Assembly: GCA_030035585.1 (NCBI GenBank)
Contig: CM057466.1
Span: 57,729,233 to 57,793,232, forward strand
Length of the DNA stretch: 64,000 nucleotides
Origin: Dugong dugon
Lineage: Eukaryota > Chordata > Mammalia > Sirenia > Dugongidae
Direction: 5' to 3'
Below are positions 52,351 through 63,800 of this stretch, one piece after another; positions within the stretch are counted from its first letter, which is position 1; each line of letters begins with the position of its first letter. The translations under genes were made by a program, and so were the position numbers. The notes under the pieces are model-generated. The model did no database searches, had not been told where the DNA came from, and was given only the letters and a program-made list of their open reading frames with translations.

Positions 52351-55265
52351 GTTTAATCAGTTTACAGTGGTGTTTACAGCTTAAGTAAAACCCTTTAGAA
52401 AATATGGATAAGTTGTGTTTGGAAATTTTTAACTTCAAGATTCTGGAAAAATAGAGGTTTTTCCTTTCTCTATTTCAAGTAAAGGGTTTCAAAGTGCCAT
52501 ATCCCACATATATAGTAGGTAGACCTTTCTTGAGTTGCTCCAAAAAACCCATTGCCGTCAAGTTGATTCCAACTCATAACAACCCTACAGGACAGAGCAG
52601 AACTGCCCCATAAGGTTTCCAAGGAGAGTTTGGTAGATTAGAACTGTGGGCCTTTTGGTTAGCAGCTGAGTTCTCAGCCCAAGGGATATGAAATAGGAGC
52701 TTCTGAAATCAAGTGGTTCAAGCATAAATAAGGGACCTATGTTCAAGCATAGAAAGGAGAGATCATGCTTGAGTACAGATTCCATATTATATTTGTGTTT
52801 TGCAAATTTACGTCAGCCATAGATATCAAACTTTTTAAACACCAAAATATCTTGATTAACACTTTCCTTAAAGCCAGGGGAATGGCACCTCCTTGTAAGT
52901 AAATCTCCTTAGTATCTTCACATAATACTAACTTCCATTCTATTGTCCATATGAACTGTAGTCCATAGTGTTACAGAGAAGTGCCAGTATACCAAACTCT
53001 GGCTTAAAATCTTTTATATAATTATCAATCTTAATGTCTAAAGTAAAATCGAATTTGAAAATGACTGCTAATTTCTTGACTGCAACAAAATGGTTTTTAA
53101 AAGCAATTGAAGAAATGTGCACTTGTTTATAGAATGAAGTTGCAAGATTGTACAGGAACTCTACAGCCACTCAGAACAGAATAGTGTGTTTCACAATTAA
53201 AATCAGATTAGTTACAAGGTAAGTTGAACAATGAAGCAATAAAACACACTATGAATACATTCTTCCTCCAATCAACAAAGCACTGAGCATGTTGTTGTGT
53301 CAGGCAAAACACTGCAATTAGAAAAAGTACAGAAACTAGATTCTTTACTAATCATTCACTTATTCTTTTCATGTAAACTGTCTTACATTTATAATGGAAG
53401 ATAAAATTTTAAAAAAATTCTTAGCCATGAAAGCAATAGGAATAATGAAAAGCTAAAATATGCACCATATTTTACTGAAACACACTTCATTTATAACAGA
53501 GAAAATGAGGATTATACAAAAAGCCTACGGACAATCATAAATTGTTCGAAACTTCAAGTTACACAGCTAAAACTGAGATACTCTGATAAGTAATATCAAT
53601 TACTATCTTTTGCACTGAAGAGATGAAGTTTTTAAGTAACTCTGCCCCCCTTTTCTTCCTTCTCTGCTATAGCTTGCCCAGTGATCTGAGATTCATGCCT
53701 TCCTCATTCTCTAGGGAATAACATGAAAGTGATTGTTTGAAAATAAAATGAAGGGTTGAAACCCTATCCTTCAGAAGACAGAATCAGTTACCTGACATTC
53801 AATACCAGCCTTTGCTGTGTTAAGAATGTCAGTGTTTCACATGCCCCACTCAGGAAGAGAGTTGTTTCAAAACACGCTTCTGTGGCTTTACTCAGTTTGG
53901 TTACACCTCACGGAATTTAATTTCATGCAAGGCTTTCAGATAGTGCTTTCCAGTGACAGGAGCAAATCCAGGCACCATAAGGCAGCAGTTGGAAACTCAG
54001 GGAAAATGAAAGCAACCTGGACTGCTATGCTAGAGCAGAACCTGGGCTTTACCCTGGAAGTCAGCCTTAGAGAACTAAGAAAGAAGCAGTTTTGGCACCT
54101 CCTAAGATATTCATAAAAAATGTAAACATAATGGGATGAAAGATGATATGGTTGCATTTGGAGCTTATATATTATGTCCATAAAGGGAAGTGGCAATGAG
54201 AAGTGGATGGCAGAGATTTAACTAAACTGAACTGATTTCATGAAAGGCTTAAGAATCAGCCTGACTGAGAAAACAGAGGTAAAACACCTGCGCTACTAGC
54301 CCATACATGAACAATGCACTGATTTTCAAACAAAGAGTAGATAATGCTCAAGCTGTGGAAGGGGAGATCTATTTTTCAGAGAAAGTACGGACACCTGAAA
54401 GAAACACAAGGGGCATTGTGTTTAGGAATGAAACATGTGATCTAGGGAAATGCCAGTTTATCCAAGCTTTGGCTGGGTTACTTCTTTGTTAAGGAACGGG
54501 ACATATTTTTGAAACAACTGTGATTAACTGAGGTTTAATGTGCCTTCTTGTAATTACCCATAATTTTAAAAGATTACATTGTAACCTGTAAGCCTGGTTA
54601 AAGAACAAATCAGGTGATCTTTTTAAATAATACAGCATCACATGTATTTTACTATTTAGAATTTATCCCCAAATACAGAGAACTCCAAGTTTTGTTATTT
54701 ACTAAGAGTAGTTTTGTCTATTCAATTTGGCTGCTCTCTCAGCCTTTGGTTCCTTATCATGGACACATCACCATCAGTTACTTAATATTTTCAAAGTTTA
54801 ATCATGCTAGTGGCTGAAAAACCACTGTGTACAACTGGAGTTTCAAATAAGGTCACTTTTCACAATTTATCTTTAGTGGGTCTTCTTGATCCATGTTCTC
54901 CCTAATTCAAAGGCTAGTATCTGAGTAAATTTTTCTTATGTATTCTAAATCTCATAGAACTCCCAGCACAGACACAAGAACTTTCTGGGTCATAAGTCAG
55001 CTTAAAGAATGAACACAGATTGTTAGTACTGCTTTTGATTCTCATGCCATTTCTGAAGAAGAGGGCATTCTCTTTAGCTTTACTCTTCTCTAGCTGTGTG
55101 ACTCCACACAGGTTTGGCAATTTAGCTTCTCCAAGCTTCTTGTCTCTATCTGGAAAAATGGGGCACTATCTCACAGGACTATTCTTAGTATTAGTTTTTT
55201 ATAGGTAGTGCTTATAAAAATGTACCAATATCTTTGATCAACATTGTATGTTACATCCCACTCCT
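52351..55265. other. Largest low-repeat block
   Basis: Nearly 3 kb with one antisense SINE (52542-52678) and few other recognisable repeats. The stretch 54490-54660 (CTTCTTGTAATTACCC, ATAATTTTAAAAGATTACAT) is AT-rich with TAATTA-type words. The frames at 53817-54116 (99 codons) and 53936-54196 (86 codons, minus) overlap on opposite strands and show no domain. It is a place to test for conserved noncoding sequence. Confidence 0.5.
52542..52678 (-). mobile_element. AfroSINE, head-truncated
   Basis: CAAAAAACCCATTGCCGTCA, AGTTGATTCCAACTCATAAC, AGAACTGCCCCATAAGG, GGGCCTTTTGGTTAGCAGCT and GAGTTCTCAG. The last head bases are missing. Confidence 0.9.
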
Positions 55266-55269
55266 GTCT

Positions 55270-55925
55270 TTTGCATTTAGTTTTCTTCTGACTGAAGTAT
55301 ATCATTTTAGTGTTCTTTTGGCAAAGATCTGTAAGCTTTGCTTTTAAATAAAATTTTGGTTGGTTATTGACTTTTAAGTAGAAAGCTGATTTACCTCAGC
55401 TCTTTGAAGACATTTCATTGTTGTATTCTATTGATGCTGACGAGAACTCTGTAATCAGATTGCCATTCATTTATAAGCAATCTGTCTTCTCTGTTTCTAA
55501 GACTGGAGGGAATGACTGAACATAAAGTATATTAAGATTCCTATTTTGTTTACATAAGGGATATAGATATTAACTTTAGATCTGCTTAGAACTTATTATC
55601 TATTTTAAGAAAGCTACAGAAATTACAGAAATAGAATATATAACTATCAAACAAGTAGAGGGAGAGAAAAGAAGCAAATTGATCAACTGAAGGAAGGAAA
55701 GAAGGGGGAAAAGCAGATCAAAAAGCACAGTAAATTGGAGCACAAAATAAGATGATAAAAATAATACTAAGTGGGAAAAAAAGGAGGGTGAGAATGGTTG
55801 CGCAACTGGAAGAATGTAATCAATGTCACTGAATTGTACATGTAGAAAGTGTTGAATCGGTGTATGTTCTGCTATGTGTATTCTCAACAGCAACCATAAA
55901 ATTAAAATAAATTATTGAAAAATAA
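55270..55925. mobile_element. L1 pieces of both orientations
   Basis: 55270-55500 is antisense L1 5'-side sequence (GTTTTCTTCTGACTGAAG, GGCAAAGATCTGTAAGC). 55780-55925 is a sense 3' end (ATGGTTGCGCAACTGGAAGA, ATGTAATCAATGTCACTGAA, AATTGTACATGTAGAAAG) with an A-rich end. Between them is a purine-rich stretch (55660-55720). Confidence 0.5.
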
Positions 55926-56152
55926 ATGATTATTCTAAGTATATCAGTAATCACTAAGTGGGGTAAACTCACCAAATATAAGACAGGGACTCTAAAATTT
56001 TTTTTTTTTTTTTTTTAAATCCAAGTACATACTCTTAACAAAAGACATTTAAGACCTGAGAACACAGGAAGGTTGGAAGCAATCTTATAGAAAAACATAT
56101 GCCAGGCAATTAGTAACAAAATTTAAAGCTGTTATACCTGTACTAATTAAAG

Positions 56153-56868
56153 TAAACAGAATTCTAAGATGGCCCCAAGATTCCCAGCTCCTATTATACA
56201 TACCTCTTCTCCCAGTCATTCCATCAAACACTAATTTAGGTACTGCTCTGAAGGTATTTTGCAGATATCCTATTTTAACTGAACTTAAAATGAGATTATC
56301 CAGATGGGTCTCAGCTAATCACATAATCCATTTAAATGTAAATCTAGCAAAGACGAAGTCAGAGAGTCAACGCATGAGGGGAATTCAATCATGAGAAGTA
56401 CTCCATTGCCAACTTGAAGATGAAGGAGGCCCTTTGGCAAGGAATGCAGGTGGCAACTAGGAGCTGAGAATGACCTACAGCTGACAGCCAGCAAGGAAAA
56501 TAGAAACACTGGTCCTACAGCAACAAGGAACTGAATTCTAACACAAACACAAGAGTTTCAAATAAGTTTGAGCTCAATATGAGAAAACAGCCAAGCCAAT
56601 ACCTTGAATTTTAGCCTTGTGAGAAGTTGAGTAGAGATTCCAATCATGGCATGCTTGGACTTGACCTAAAGAACTGTGAGCTAATAAATGGGTGTTATTC
56701 TAAGCTTCTACATGTGTGGGAATTTGTTACACAGACTAGAAAACTAATACAGAATTTGATACCAGAAGTGAGGTGCTGCTATAACAAGTACCTAAAATGT
56801 GGGGGTGACTTTGGAAGCAGGCAGTGATGTATTTCGTGGAACTTGACAGGCTGCTTCTAAAATGTGGG
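56153..56868 (+). mobile_element. MLT1-like LTR with start of its internal region
   Basis: GTAAACAGAATTCTAAGATG, GCCCCAAGATTCCCAGC at the start; GAGCTAATAAATGGGTG, TTATTCTAAGCTTCTAC and GAATTTGTTACACAGACTAG at the end of the LTR (about 56757). Then TTTGATACCAGAAGTGAGGT, GCTGCTATAACAAGTACC and GGTGACTTTGGAAGC are the primer-site side of a MaLR internal region, cut off near 56868. So this is a 5' LTR with a stub of internal sequence. Confidence 0.75.
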
Positions 56869-57854
56869 AGAAAAATAACTAGCACAATTTGGAAAAGAAA
56901 AAAGTGGGTGAGATAACATTATTAGGTATTAAGATTTATTATAAAGCCTCAGTCATTTAAACAGAAAAGTTTTGGCACAGAGAAAGACAAATGGATTATT
57001 GAAAAAAAATTAAAGATCTTAAATAGATGAAACATATAGAAATTTGATCTATGACAATTCGTATTACAATTCAGTGAGAAAAGGGTAGCATATTCAATAA
57101 ATAGAACTGGGCAATGTGATAATTAACAATCAAAAAAGAAGCTTATCCCTATCTCATACCATACAAAAAATAATACCCAGGCAGATTAAAAATAGAAGAG
57201 TAAAGGCAAAACTTTAACCATAGAGAGGAAAATATAGAAGAATATCTTTATAGCCTCAGGTTAGGTGAAAAATCTTAAACATAACCCAAAAAGGAAAACA
57301 ATAAAGTGAAATATTGATAATTCTAACTAGATTAAAATTTAAAACTTTGGGGACTTCTGCTTTTAGCTATGATAGAGTAATTTGTACTGGACTAATCCTG
57401 CCATCCTGAACAACCATAGAACTACACAAAATATATAAGGCAATTATTATTAAGCATTGTACAACAGGTAGTATTAAGAGTGCAATCCCTGATGGAAGGA
57501 AAATTCAAGACATGAGCTCCACAAATGCCCCAGTTCTCTTCCTGGAGAATAATTTTTCAATCCAGACACAGCAAGCTGAGGTCCAAGCAGAACACAGAGA
57601 CCTCACTAAACTCAGGATGCAAAGGTCAGAGTTTAGGGCACCTGAAGCAATTAAAATCTGTGGGATAGGGCATCAGGGAGAAAGTAGCTATATGGAGAAG
57701 GCCCCCCAGAAATATATGTGAGTATTCCCTATGAGTGCTTCATCAGAGGCTGTATTAAGAATCCACAAAATGAAACTGAACAAGGCTTAGCAGGGAGTGG
57801 CTGCTAAGAAGTTGAGAACAAAACAGAGATACTAGAAGACAAAAAGTGCTGGTG

Positions 57855-57990
57855 GTCAGCAAAATTTTTCCATAAAGAGACAGAAGGTAAATATTTTAGG
57901 CTTTCCATACCAGATGATCACTGTTGCAACTACTCAACTCTGCTGTTGTAGAGTGAAAGCAGCCACAGAGAATACATAAATGAATTGAGC
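57855..57990 (-). mobile_element. hAT-Charlie fragment (MER58-like)
   Basis: GGTCAGCAAAATTTTTCCAT, AAAGAGACAGAAGGTAAATA, TTTTAGGCTTTCC, CAACTACTCAACTCTGCTGT and GAAAGCAGCCACAGAGAATA correspond to a common mammalian hAT MITE group. One terminus is missing. The precise name is from memory. Confidence 0.65.
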
Positions 57991-58332
57991 ATGAAAAGAT
58001 GACCCACATATGGGAAATTATACTATTTGCAAATCATATATCTGATAAGGGACTTGTATGGACAATATATAAAGAGCTCTTACGACTCAATAATTAAAAA
58101 AAAGACGAATAACCCAATTAAAAAAAGGCAAAGGATTGAAACAGGCAGTCTCCAAAGAAGATATACAAATAGCCAACAAACTCATGAAAAGATTCTTAAC
58201 ATCATTAGTCATCAGGGAAATGTAAATCAAAACCACAATGAGATACCACTTCCTACCCACTAGGATGGCTATAATCGAAAAGTCACGTAATAACACGTTT
58301 TGGCAAGGATGTGGAAAAACCAGAATACTCAT

Positions 58333-58836
58333 TGTCTTAGTCATCTAGTGCTGCTATAACAGATATACCACAAGCGGATGGCTTTAACAAAGAGAAATTT
58401 ATTCGCTCACAGTCTAGTAGGGTACAAGTCCAAATTCAGGGCGTCAGCTCCAGGGAAAGGCTTTCTCTGTCGGCTCTGGAGGAAGGTCCATGTCATCAAT
58501 ATTCCCTTGGTCTGGGAGTGTCTCAGCACAGGAACCTTAGGTCCAAAGGACGTGCTCTGCTCCTGGTGCTGCTTTCTTGGTGGTATGAGGTCCCCATGTG
58601 TCTCTGCTCGCTTCTCTCTTTTATATTTCAAAAGTGATTGGCTTACGACACTATCTAATCTTGTAGACTTCATTAGTATAACTGCTGATAGTCCATCTTA
58701 TTATATCATAGTGATAGAGTTTATAACACATAAGGAAATCACATCAGATTACAAAATGGTAAACAATCATACAATACTGGGAATCATGACCCAGCCAAGC
58801 TGACAGATATTTTGGGGGGACACAATTCAATCCATG
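58333..58836 (-). mobile_element. MaLR LTR, antisense, inside L1
   Basis: TGTCTTAGTCATCTAGTGCT, GCTATAACAGATATACC, GAGAAATTTATTCGCTCACA, TCGGCTCTGGAGGAAGG and GGGGGGACACAATTCAATCC. Better preserved and longer than the related LTR at 31759-32170, so probably younger or of a longer subtype. A 141-codon frame (58378-58803) lies wholly within it and is not a gene. L1 reads through from ACCAGAATACTC to TCGTACACTGC. Confidence 0.85.
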
Positions 58837-59154
58837 ACTCTCGTACACTGCTAGTGGGAATGTAAAATGGTGCTGCCACTCTGGAAAACAATCTGGAAGT
58901 TCCTCAAATGGTTAAATATAGAGGTACCACATGACCCAACAATTCTACTCCTAGGTATATACCCAAGAGAAATAAAAACATACGTCCATACAAAAACTTG
59001 TACACAAATGTTCATAATGATATTATTCATAATAGCCAAAAGGTGAAACAATCCAAATGTCTATTAACTGATGAATGGATAAACAAAATTTAGTATATCC
59101 ATACAATGGAATATTATTCAGCCATAAAAAGGAATTAAGAACTGAAACACACTA

Positions 59155-59555
59155 TGTTATGGATTGAATTATGTCCCCCTAAAATATATGTTGTAAATGC
59201 TAACCCCTATATCTGTGGTTATAATGCCACTTGGGAATGAGTTTTCTTCGTTACGTTAATGAGACAGTATTAGTGTAGGGTGTCTTTTAAGTCACTCTCT
59301 TTTGAGACATAAAAGAGATTAAACAAGCAAGCAAGCAGAGATGGGGGAAGAGAGATGCCACACCATGTGAACCAAGGAACCAAGGAATAAGGGCCTTCCC
59401 CCAGAGCCGACAGAGAGAGAAAGCTTTCCCCTAGAGCTGGCATCCTGAATTTCTAACTTCCACCCTCCTAAACTGTGAGAAAAATATTAATTTCTGTTTG
59501 TTAAAGCCACCCACTAGCAATATTTCCATTATAGCATCACTACATAACTAAGACA
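59155..59555 (+). mobile_element. MaLR LTR, sense, inside L1
   Basis: TGTTATGGATTGAATTATGT, CCCCCTAAAATATATG at the start and ACTACATAACTAAGACA at the end. AACCAAGGAACCAAGGAATA is a small expansion of a CCAAGGAA unit seen in other LTRs of this type. The L1 resumes with TGCTACAACATGGATGAAC. No clear 5-bp duplication. Confidence 0.8.
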
Positions 59556-59914
59556 TGCTACAACATGGATGAACTTGAAAACATTATGCTAAGTGAAAAA
59601 GGTCTTGTGTGACTACACAAGACCATGTATTGTATGATTGCATTTATTTGAAATATCAAGAATAAATGAATCTATAGAGATACAATTAGAATGGTGGTTG
59701 CCTAGGGCTGGGAGGAGGGGCTGGGAGAACAGGAGGGACCGCTAATGGGCAAGGAGTTTCTCTATGAAGTGATGAAATGTTCTAAAATCAACTGTGTTGA
59801 TGGCTGCACAACTATGTAACTATAGTAAAAATCACTGAACTGTACACTTTAAATGGTGAATTTATGGTATGTGAACTATGTCTCAATAAAGTTATTGTTT
59901 TTAAAAAAAAGAAA

Positions 59915-60710
59915 CAAATAGAAATCCTAAACTGAAAAGTACAAAAACTGAACTGAAAAATTCAGTAGATGAGTTTAGTAGCATATTGGAAATGAAAATA
60001 GAGTCAGTGAATGTGAGGACAGGTCAATAGAAATTATACAATGTGAACAGAGAGAAAAAAGATACAAAGCTGTTGAAAGAAAAAGAATGGGAAAACATAT
60101 ACCATGCAAACAGGAAGTATAAAAAAGCTGATGAGGTTACATTAATATCAGATAAAGTAAAAAGACAGTATTACGAGGGATAAAGAGGGAAATTTTCAGA
60201 ATCATAATAAAGGGCAAATCATCAGGAAGACCTAACAACCTAAATATGTATATACTTAACAAGAGTTTCAAAATTCATTAAGCAAAACTTCACAGAGATA
60301 AAGGAAGAAACTGATAAAGCCATAAATAATACTGGAGATTTTAATATCCCTCTCTCAGTAACTGATGAAACAAGCAAACAAAAAAATCATCAAGGAAATA
60401 GGTCAACCATCTTGACCTAATTAATATTTATAAAACACTTGGAGCCAATAACTGCAGAATGCACATTCTACAAAATTGTACATGGAAACTTCACTAAGGT
60501 AGAATATATAGTAGGCTATAAATTCTCAATAAATTTCAAAAGATTAAAGTCTTACGGAGTATATACTCTTACCACAATGGACTTAAATTAGAAATTAATT
60601 ACAATAAGACACCTAAAAATACACAGATATCTGGAAATTAAATAATACACATCTCCTTAATACTAAAGTCAAAGAAAAATATCACTAGAGAAATTATAAA
60701 ATATTTTTGG
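59915..60710 (+). mobile_element. Possible L1 or HAL1 5'-side piece, sense
   Basis: AT-rich, with CTGGAGATTTTAATATCCC, CTTGGAGCCAATAACTGCAG, AATGCACATTCTACAAAATT and GGAAACTTCACTAAGGTAGA, words like those of the endonuclease part of old L1 elements. No open frame remains. Assignment is moderate. Confidence 0.5.
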
Positions 60711-60934
60711 TGCATGCCAACCTGCCCCTCTGCTGCTTCTTCCAGACAGAGAAGGAGCAGAGACAAAGGCTAATGAAGTTCTAACCTAAATTTAGTCTCT
60801 TGCATTTTTTTTTAACTTTTTATTTTGAAACAATTACAGATTCACATAAAGTTGCATAGACAGTACAAAGATGTCCCATGTACCCTTCACCCAGTTTTCC
60901 CCAATAGTTACATCTTACAACAACAGTACGGTAT

Positions 60935-61327
60935 TGTTATGGATTGAATTCTGTCCCCCAAAATATATACTGAGGTCCTGGCCCCTGTACCTCTGAATGT
61001 GATCCTGTTTGGAAATAGCGTTTTTCTTTTGTTCCTGAGGTCATACCAGAGTAGGGTGGGCCATAAACCTAATCACTTCTGAATTATAAAAAGGGCAGAA
61101 TAGACACAGAGACACACACAGGAGGAAGACAGATGGTAAGAAATACCAAGGAATGCCAAGGAACGCCAAGGAACTCCCAGTGTTACTGACAAGGAAGGAC
61201 CCTACCTTACAGCTGATGTCCTGATTTGGACTTCCAGCCTCCAAAACTGTGAGAAAATAAATTTCTGTTCTTTAAAGCCACCAACATATGGTATATTTTG
61301 CTACAGCAGCACTAAGTAATTAAAACA
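60935..61327 (+). mobile_element. MaLR LTR, sense, inside old L1
   Basis: Starts TGTTATGGATTGAATTCTG, ends AGTAATTAAAACA. GTCATACCAGAGTAGGGTGG and GTGAGAAAATAAATTTCTG are shared with 146-551. A CCAAGGAAYG unit is repeated three times at 61144-61176. GGTAT and AATAT flank it, a weak 5-bp duplication. Confidence 0.85.
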
Positions 61328-61589
61328 AATATTAAAACCAGTAAATTGACATTGTGTCATTTCCTGTGCCATTTTATCACGTCTACACATTAGTGTAACC
61401 ACCACAATTAAGATACAGAACAATCACCACAAAGATCTCCCTTGTGCTATCCCATTAGTTACAAACTCACAATCCCTAACCCCTGGAAACCATTAATTTG
61501 TTCTCCATCTCCAGAATGCTATATAAATGGAATTATACAGTATGTGATCATTTGCAATTGGAATTTTTAACTCATCATAATGCTCTTTA

Positions 61590-61758
61590 AAAACCAAAAA
61601 AACCCAAATCCATTGCTGTCAAGTTGATTCTGACTCATAGCAACCCTAAAGGATGGAGTAGAACTGCCCCATGGGGTTTCCGAGGAGCAGCTGGTGGATT
61701 TGAACTGCCAACCTTTGGGTTAGCAGCTGAGCTCTTAACCACTGCGCCACCAGGGCTC
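61590..61758 (-). mobile_element. AfroSINE with perfect 14-bp duplication
   Basis: CCATTGCTGTCAAGTTGATT, GAGTAGAACTGCCCCATGGG, CAACCTTTGGGTTAGCAGCT and CCACTGCGCCACCAGGGCTC. CATAATGCTCTTTA is identical at 61576-61589 and 61759-61772. This is among the youngest-looking SINEs here. Confidence 0.95.
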
Positions 61759-62041
61759 CATAATGCTCTTTAGATCCATACAAATTGTTACATGTATGAA
61801 TAGTTCATTGCTTTTTATTGCTGAGTATGTTGCATGGTATGGTAGCATCATAGCTTGTTTAAATATTCACCCACTGTAGGACATTTTGTTTGTTTACACT
61901 TTGGGAGATTTACAAATAAAGCTGCCATGAACATTCTGTAAAGGTTTTTTACATTTTCATTTCTCTGGGAAAAATGCCAGAGGCGCAATTGCTAGGTTGT
62001 ATGTTAAGCATATGATTAGTTTTTAAGAAACCGCCAAACTA

Positions 62042-63593
62042 CGGCTAACAGTCACATGAAGAAATGCTCACCATCATTAGCCATTAGAGAAATGCAGACC
62101 AAAACTACAAGGAGATATCATCTCACTCCAACAAGGCTAGCACTAATCCAAAAAACACAAAATAATAAATGCTGGAGAGGTTGGGGAGAGACTGGAACAC
62201 TTATACACTGTTAGTGGGAATGTAAAATGGTACAACCACTTTGGAAATCGATTTGGCACTTCCTTAAAAAGCTAGAAATAGAAGTACCATACGATCCAGC
62301 TAACCCACTCCTTGGAATATACCCTAGAGAAACAAGAGCCGTCACACAAATAGATATATGCACACCCATGTTCACTGCAGCACTGTTCATAATAGCAAAA
62401 AGATGGAGACAACCTAGATGCCCATCAGTGGATGAATGGATAAACAAATTATGGTATATCCACACAATGGAATACTACGCAACAATAAAGAACAACAATG
62501 AAGCCATGAAACATAACATAGAGGAAGCTGGAACTCATTATGTGGAGTGAATTTAGTCAGTCACAGAAGGACAAATACTGTATAAGACCACTATTGTAAG
62601 AACTCAAGAAAAGGTTTAAACACAGAAGAAAACATTCTTTGATGGTTACCAGGGTGGGGAGGGAGGGTGAAGGTTATTTACTAACTAGACAGTAGATAAT
62701 AATTATCTTAGGTGAAGGGAAGGACAGCACACACTACAGAGAAAGTCAGCACAACTAGACTAAACCAAAGCTAAGAAGTTTCCTGAATACAATCAAACAC
62801 TTTGAGGGACAGACTAGCAGGGTAGGGGTCTGGGGACCATGCTTTCAGGGGACATCTAGGTCAACTGGCATAACAAAGCTTATTAAGAAAATGTTCTGCA
62901 TCCCACTTTGGTGAGTGGCATCTGGGGTCTTAAAAGCTTGCAAGCAGCCATCTAAGATGCATCAATTGGTCCCAACCACCTGGAGTAAAGGAGAATGAAG
63001 AACACCAAAGACATAAGTAAAGTAAAGGCCCAAGACACAGAAAGGGCCACATAAACCAGAGACTTCATCAGTCTGAGACCAGAAGAACTAGATGGTGTCT
63101 GGCTACCGCCAATGATTGCCCTGACAGGGAACACAACAGAGAGTCCCAGATGGAGCAAGAGAAAAGTGGGGTGCAGAACTCAAATTCTAGTAAAAAGACC
63201 AGACTTAATGCTCTGACTGAAACCGGAGGAACCCCAGAAAGCATGGCCCCTGGATTCTCTATCAGCCCAGAACTAAAACAATTTCCAAGGCCAACTCTTT
63301 AGCCAGGGATTGGACTGGACTGTGGGACATAAAGTGATACTCGTGAAGAGTGTGCCTCTTAGCTCAAGTAGATACATGAGACTAAACGGGCAGCTTCTGT
63401 CCGGAGGTGAGATGGGAAGGCAGAGAGGGTTAGGAACTGGTTGAATGGACGTGGGGAATCGGGTGGAAAGGAGGAGCGTGCTGTCGCAATATGGGGAAAG
63501 CAATTAGGGTCACGTAACAATGTATGTATAAATTTTTGTATGGGAGACTTGAAATGTAAACTTCATTTAAACTAAAACAACAACAACAAAAAA
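62042..63593 (+). mobile_element. Young afrotherian L1, 5'-truncated, sense
   Basis: The best L1 in the window: the ORF2 end (to 62550), then about 1 kb of 3'UTR (CTTAGGTGAAGGGAAGGACA, GCATCTGGGGTCTTAAAAGC, CTAGATGGTGTCTGGCTACC) and a CAACAACAACAAAAAAAAG tail. Flanked by AAGAAACCGCCAAACTA (62025-62041) and AAGAAACTGCCAAACTA (63594-63610), 16 of 17 identical. It defines the 3'UTR seen in pieces at 7926, 13986, 28752, 47450 and 48112. Confidence 0.95.
62227..62550 (+). pseudogene. L1 ORF2 C-terminal fragment
   Basis: An open stretch of 107 codons ending at TGA 62548-62550. It reads as the end of L1 ORF2p: YDPANPLLGIYP, CTPMFTAALFIIAKRW, CPSVDEWINKLWYIHTMEYY, ATIKNNNEA. Upstream frames (62042-62226) are also L1-like but in other frames. 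There is no promoter, endonuclease or reverse transcriptase domain, so it is a dead copy. The methionine at 62227 is internal to the ancestral protein. Confidence 0.9.
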
Positions 63594-63800
63594 AAGAAAC
63601 TGCCAAACTATTTTCCAGAATGGTTGTACCCTTTTACATTCCCTCCAGTTCCTCTGTATCACTGCCAATATTTGGTATCGTCACTTTTTTTTTTTTTACT
63701 TTAGTTGTTCTAATAGATGTGTAGGAATATCTCATTACGGTCTTAATTTGCATTTCCCTAATGGCTGGTGATGCTGAGCATCTTTTCATGTGCTTAACTG

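Larger units (their letters stand above)
56870..59912 (+). mobile_element. Ancient L1, sense, heavily interrupted
   Basis: ORF2-side words run left to right: TTATTATAAAGCCTCAGTCA, GACAAATGGATTATTG, TTATCCCTATCTCATACC, CAAGGATGTGGAAAAACC, GTACACTGCTAGTGGGAATG, CCAACAATTCTACTCCTAGG, GAATGGATAAACAAAATTTA. The 3'UTR ends CACTGAACTGTACACTTTAA, CTCAATAAAGTTATTG and an A-run at 59901-59910. A hAT piece (57855) and two MaLR LTRs (58333, 59155) interrupt. About 57350-57840 is unclear and may be another repeat. Confidence 0.75.
60807..63800 (-). mobile_element. Old L1 3' end, antisense, split by three insertions
   Basis: Pieces of one antisense L1 are in order: 60807-60934 (TTTTGAAACAATTACAGATT, GTACCCTTCACCCAGTTTTC), 61328-61575 (AAACCAGTAAATTGACATTG, CCTGGAAACCATTAATTTG), 61773-62041 (GTTTACACTTTGGGAG, AAATAAAGCTGCCATGAACA) and 63594-63800 (CCAGAATGGTTGTACCC, TTAATTTGCATTTCCCTAAT). 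Between them lie a MaLR LTR, a SINE and a younger sense L1. Confidence 0.85.

Noticed and set aside
58378..58803. 141-codon open frame on the plus strand
   Set aside because: It lies entirely within an antisense MaLR LTR and is not conserved in the related LTR at 31759-32170.
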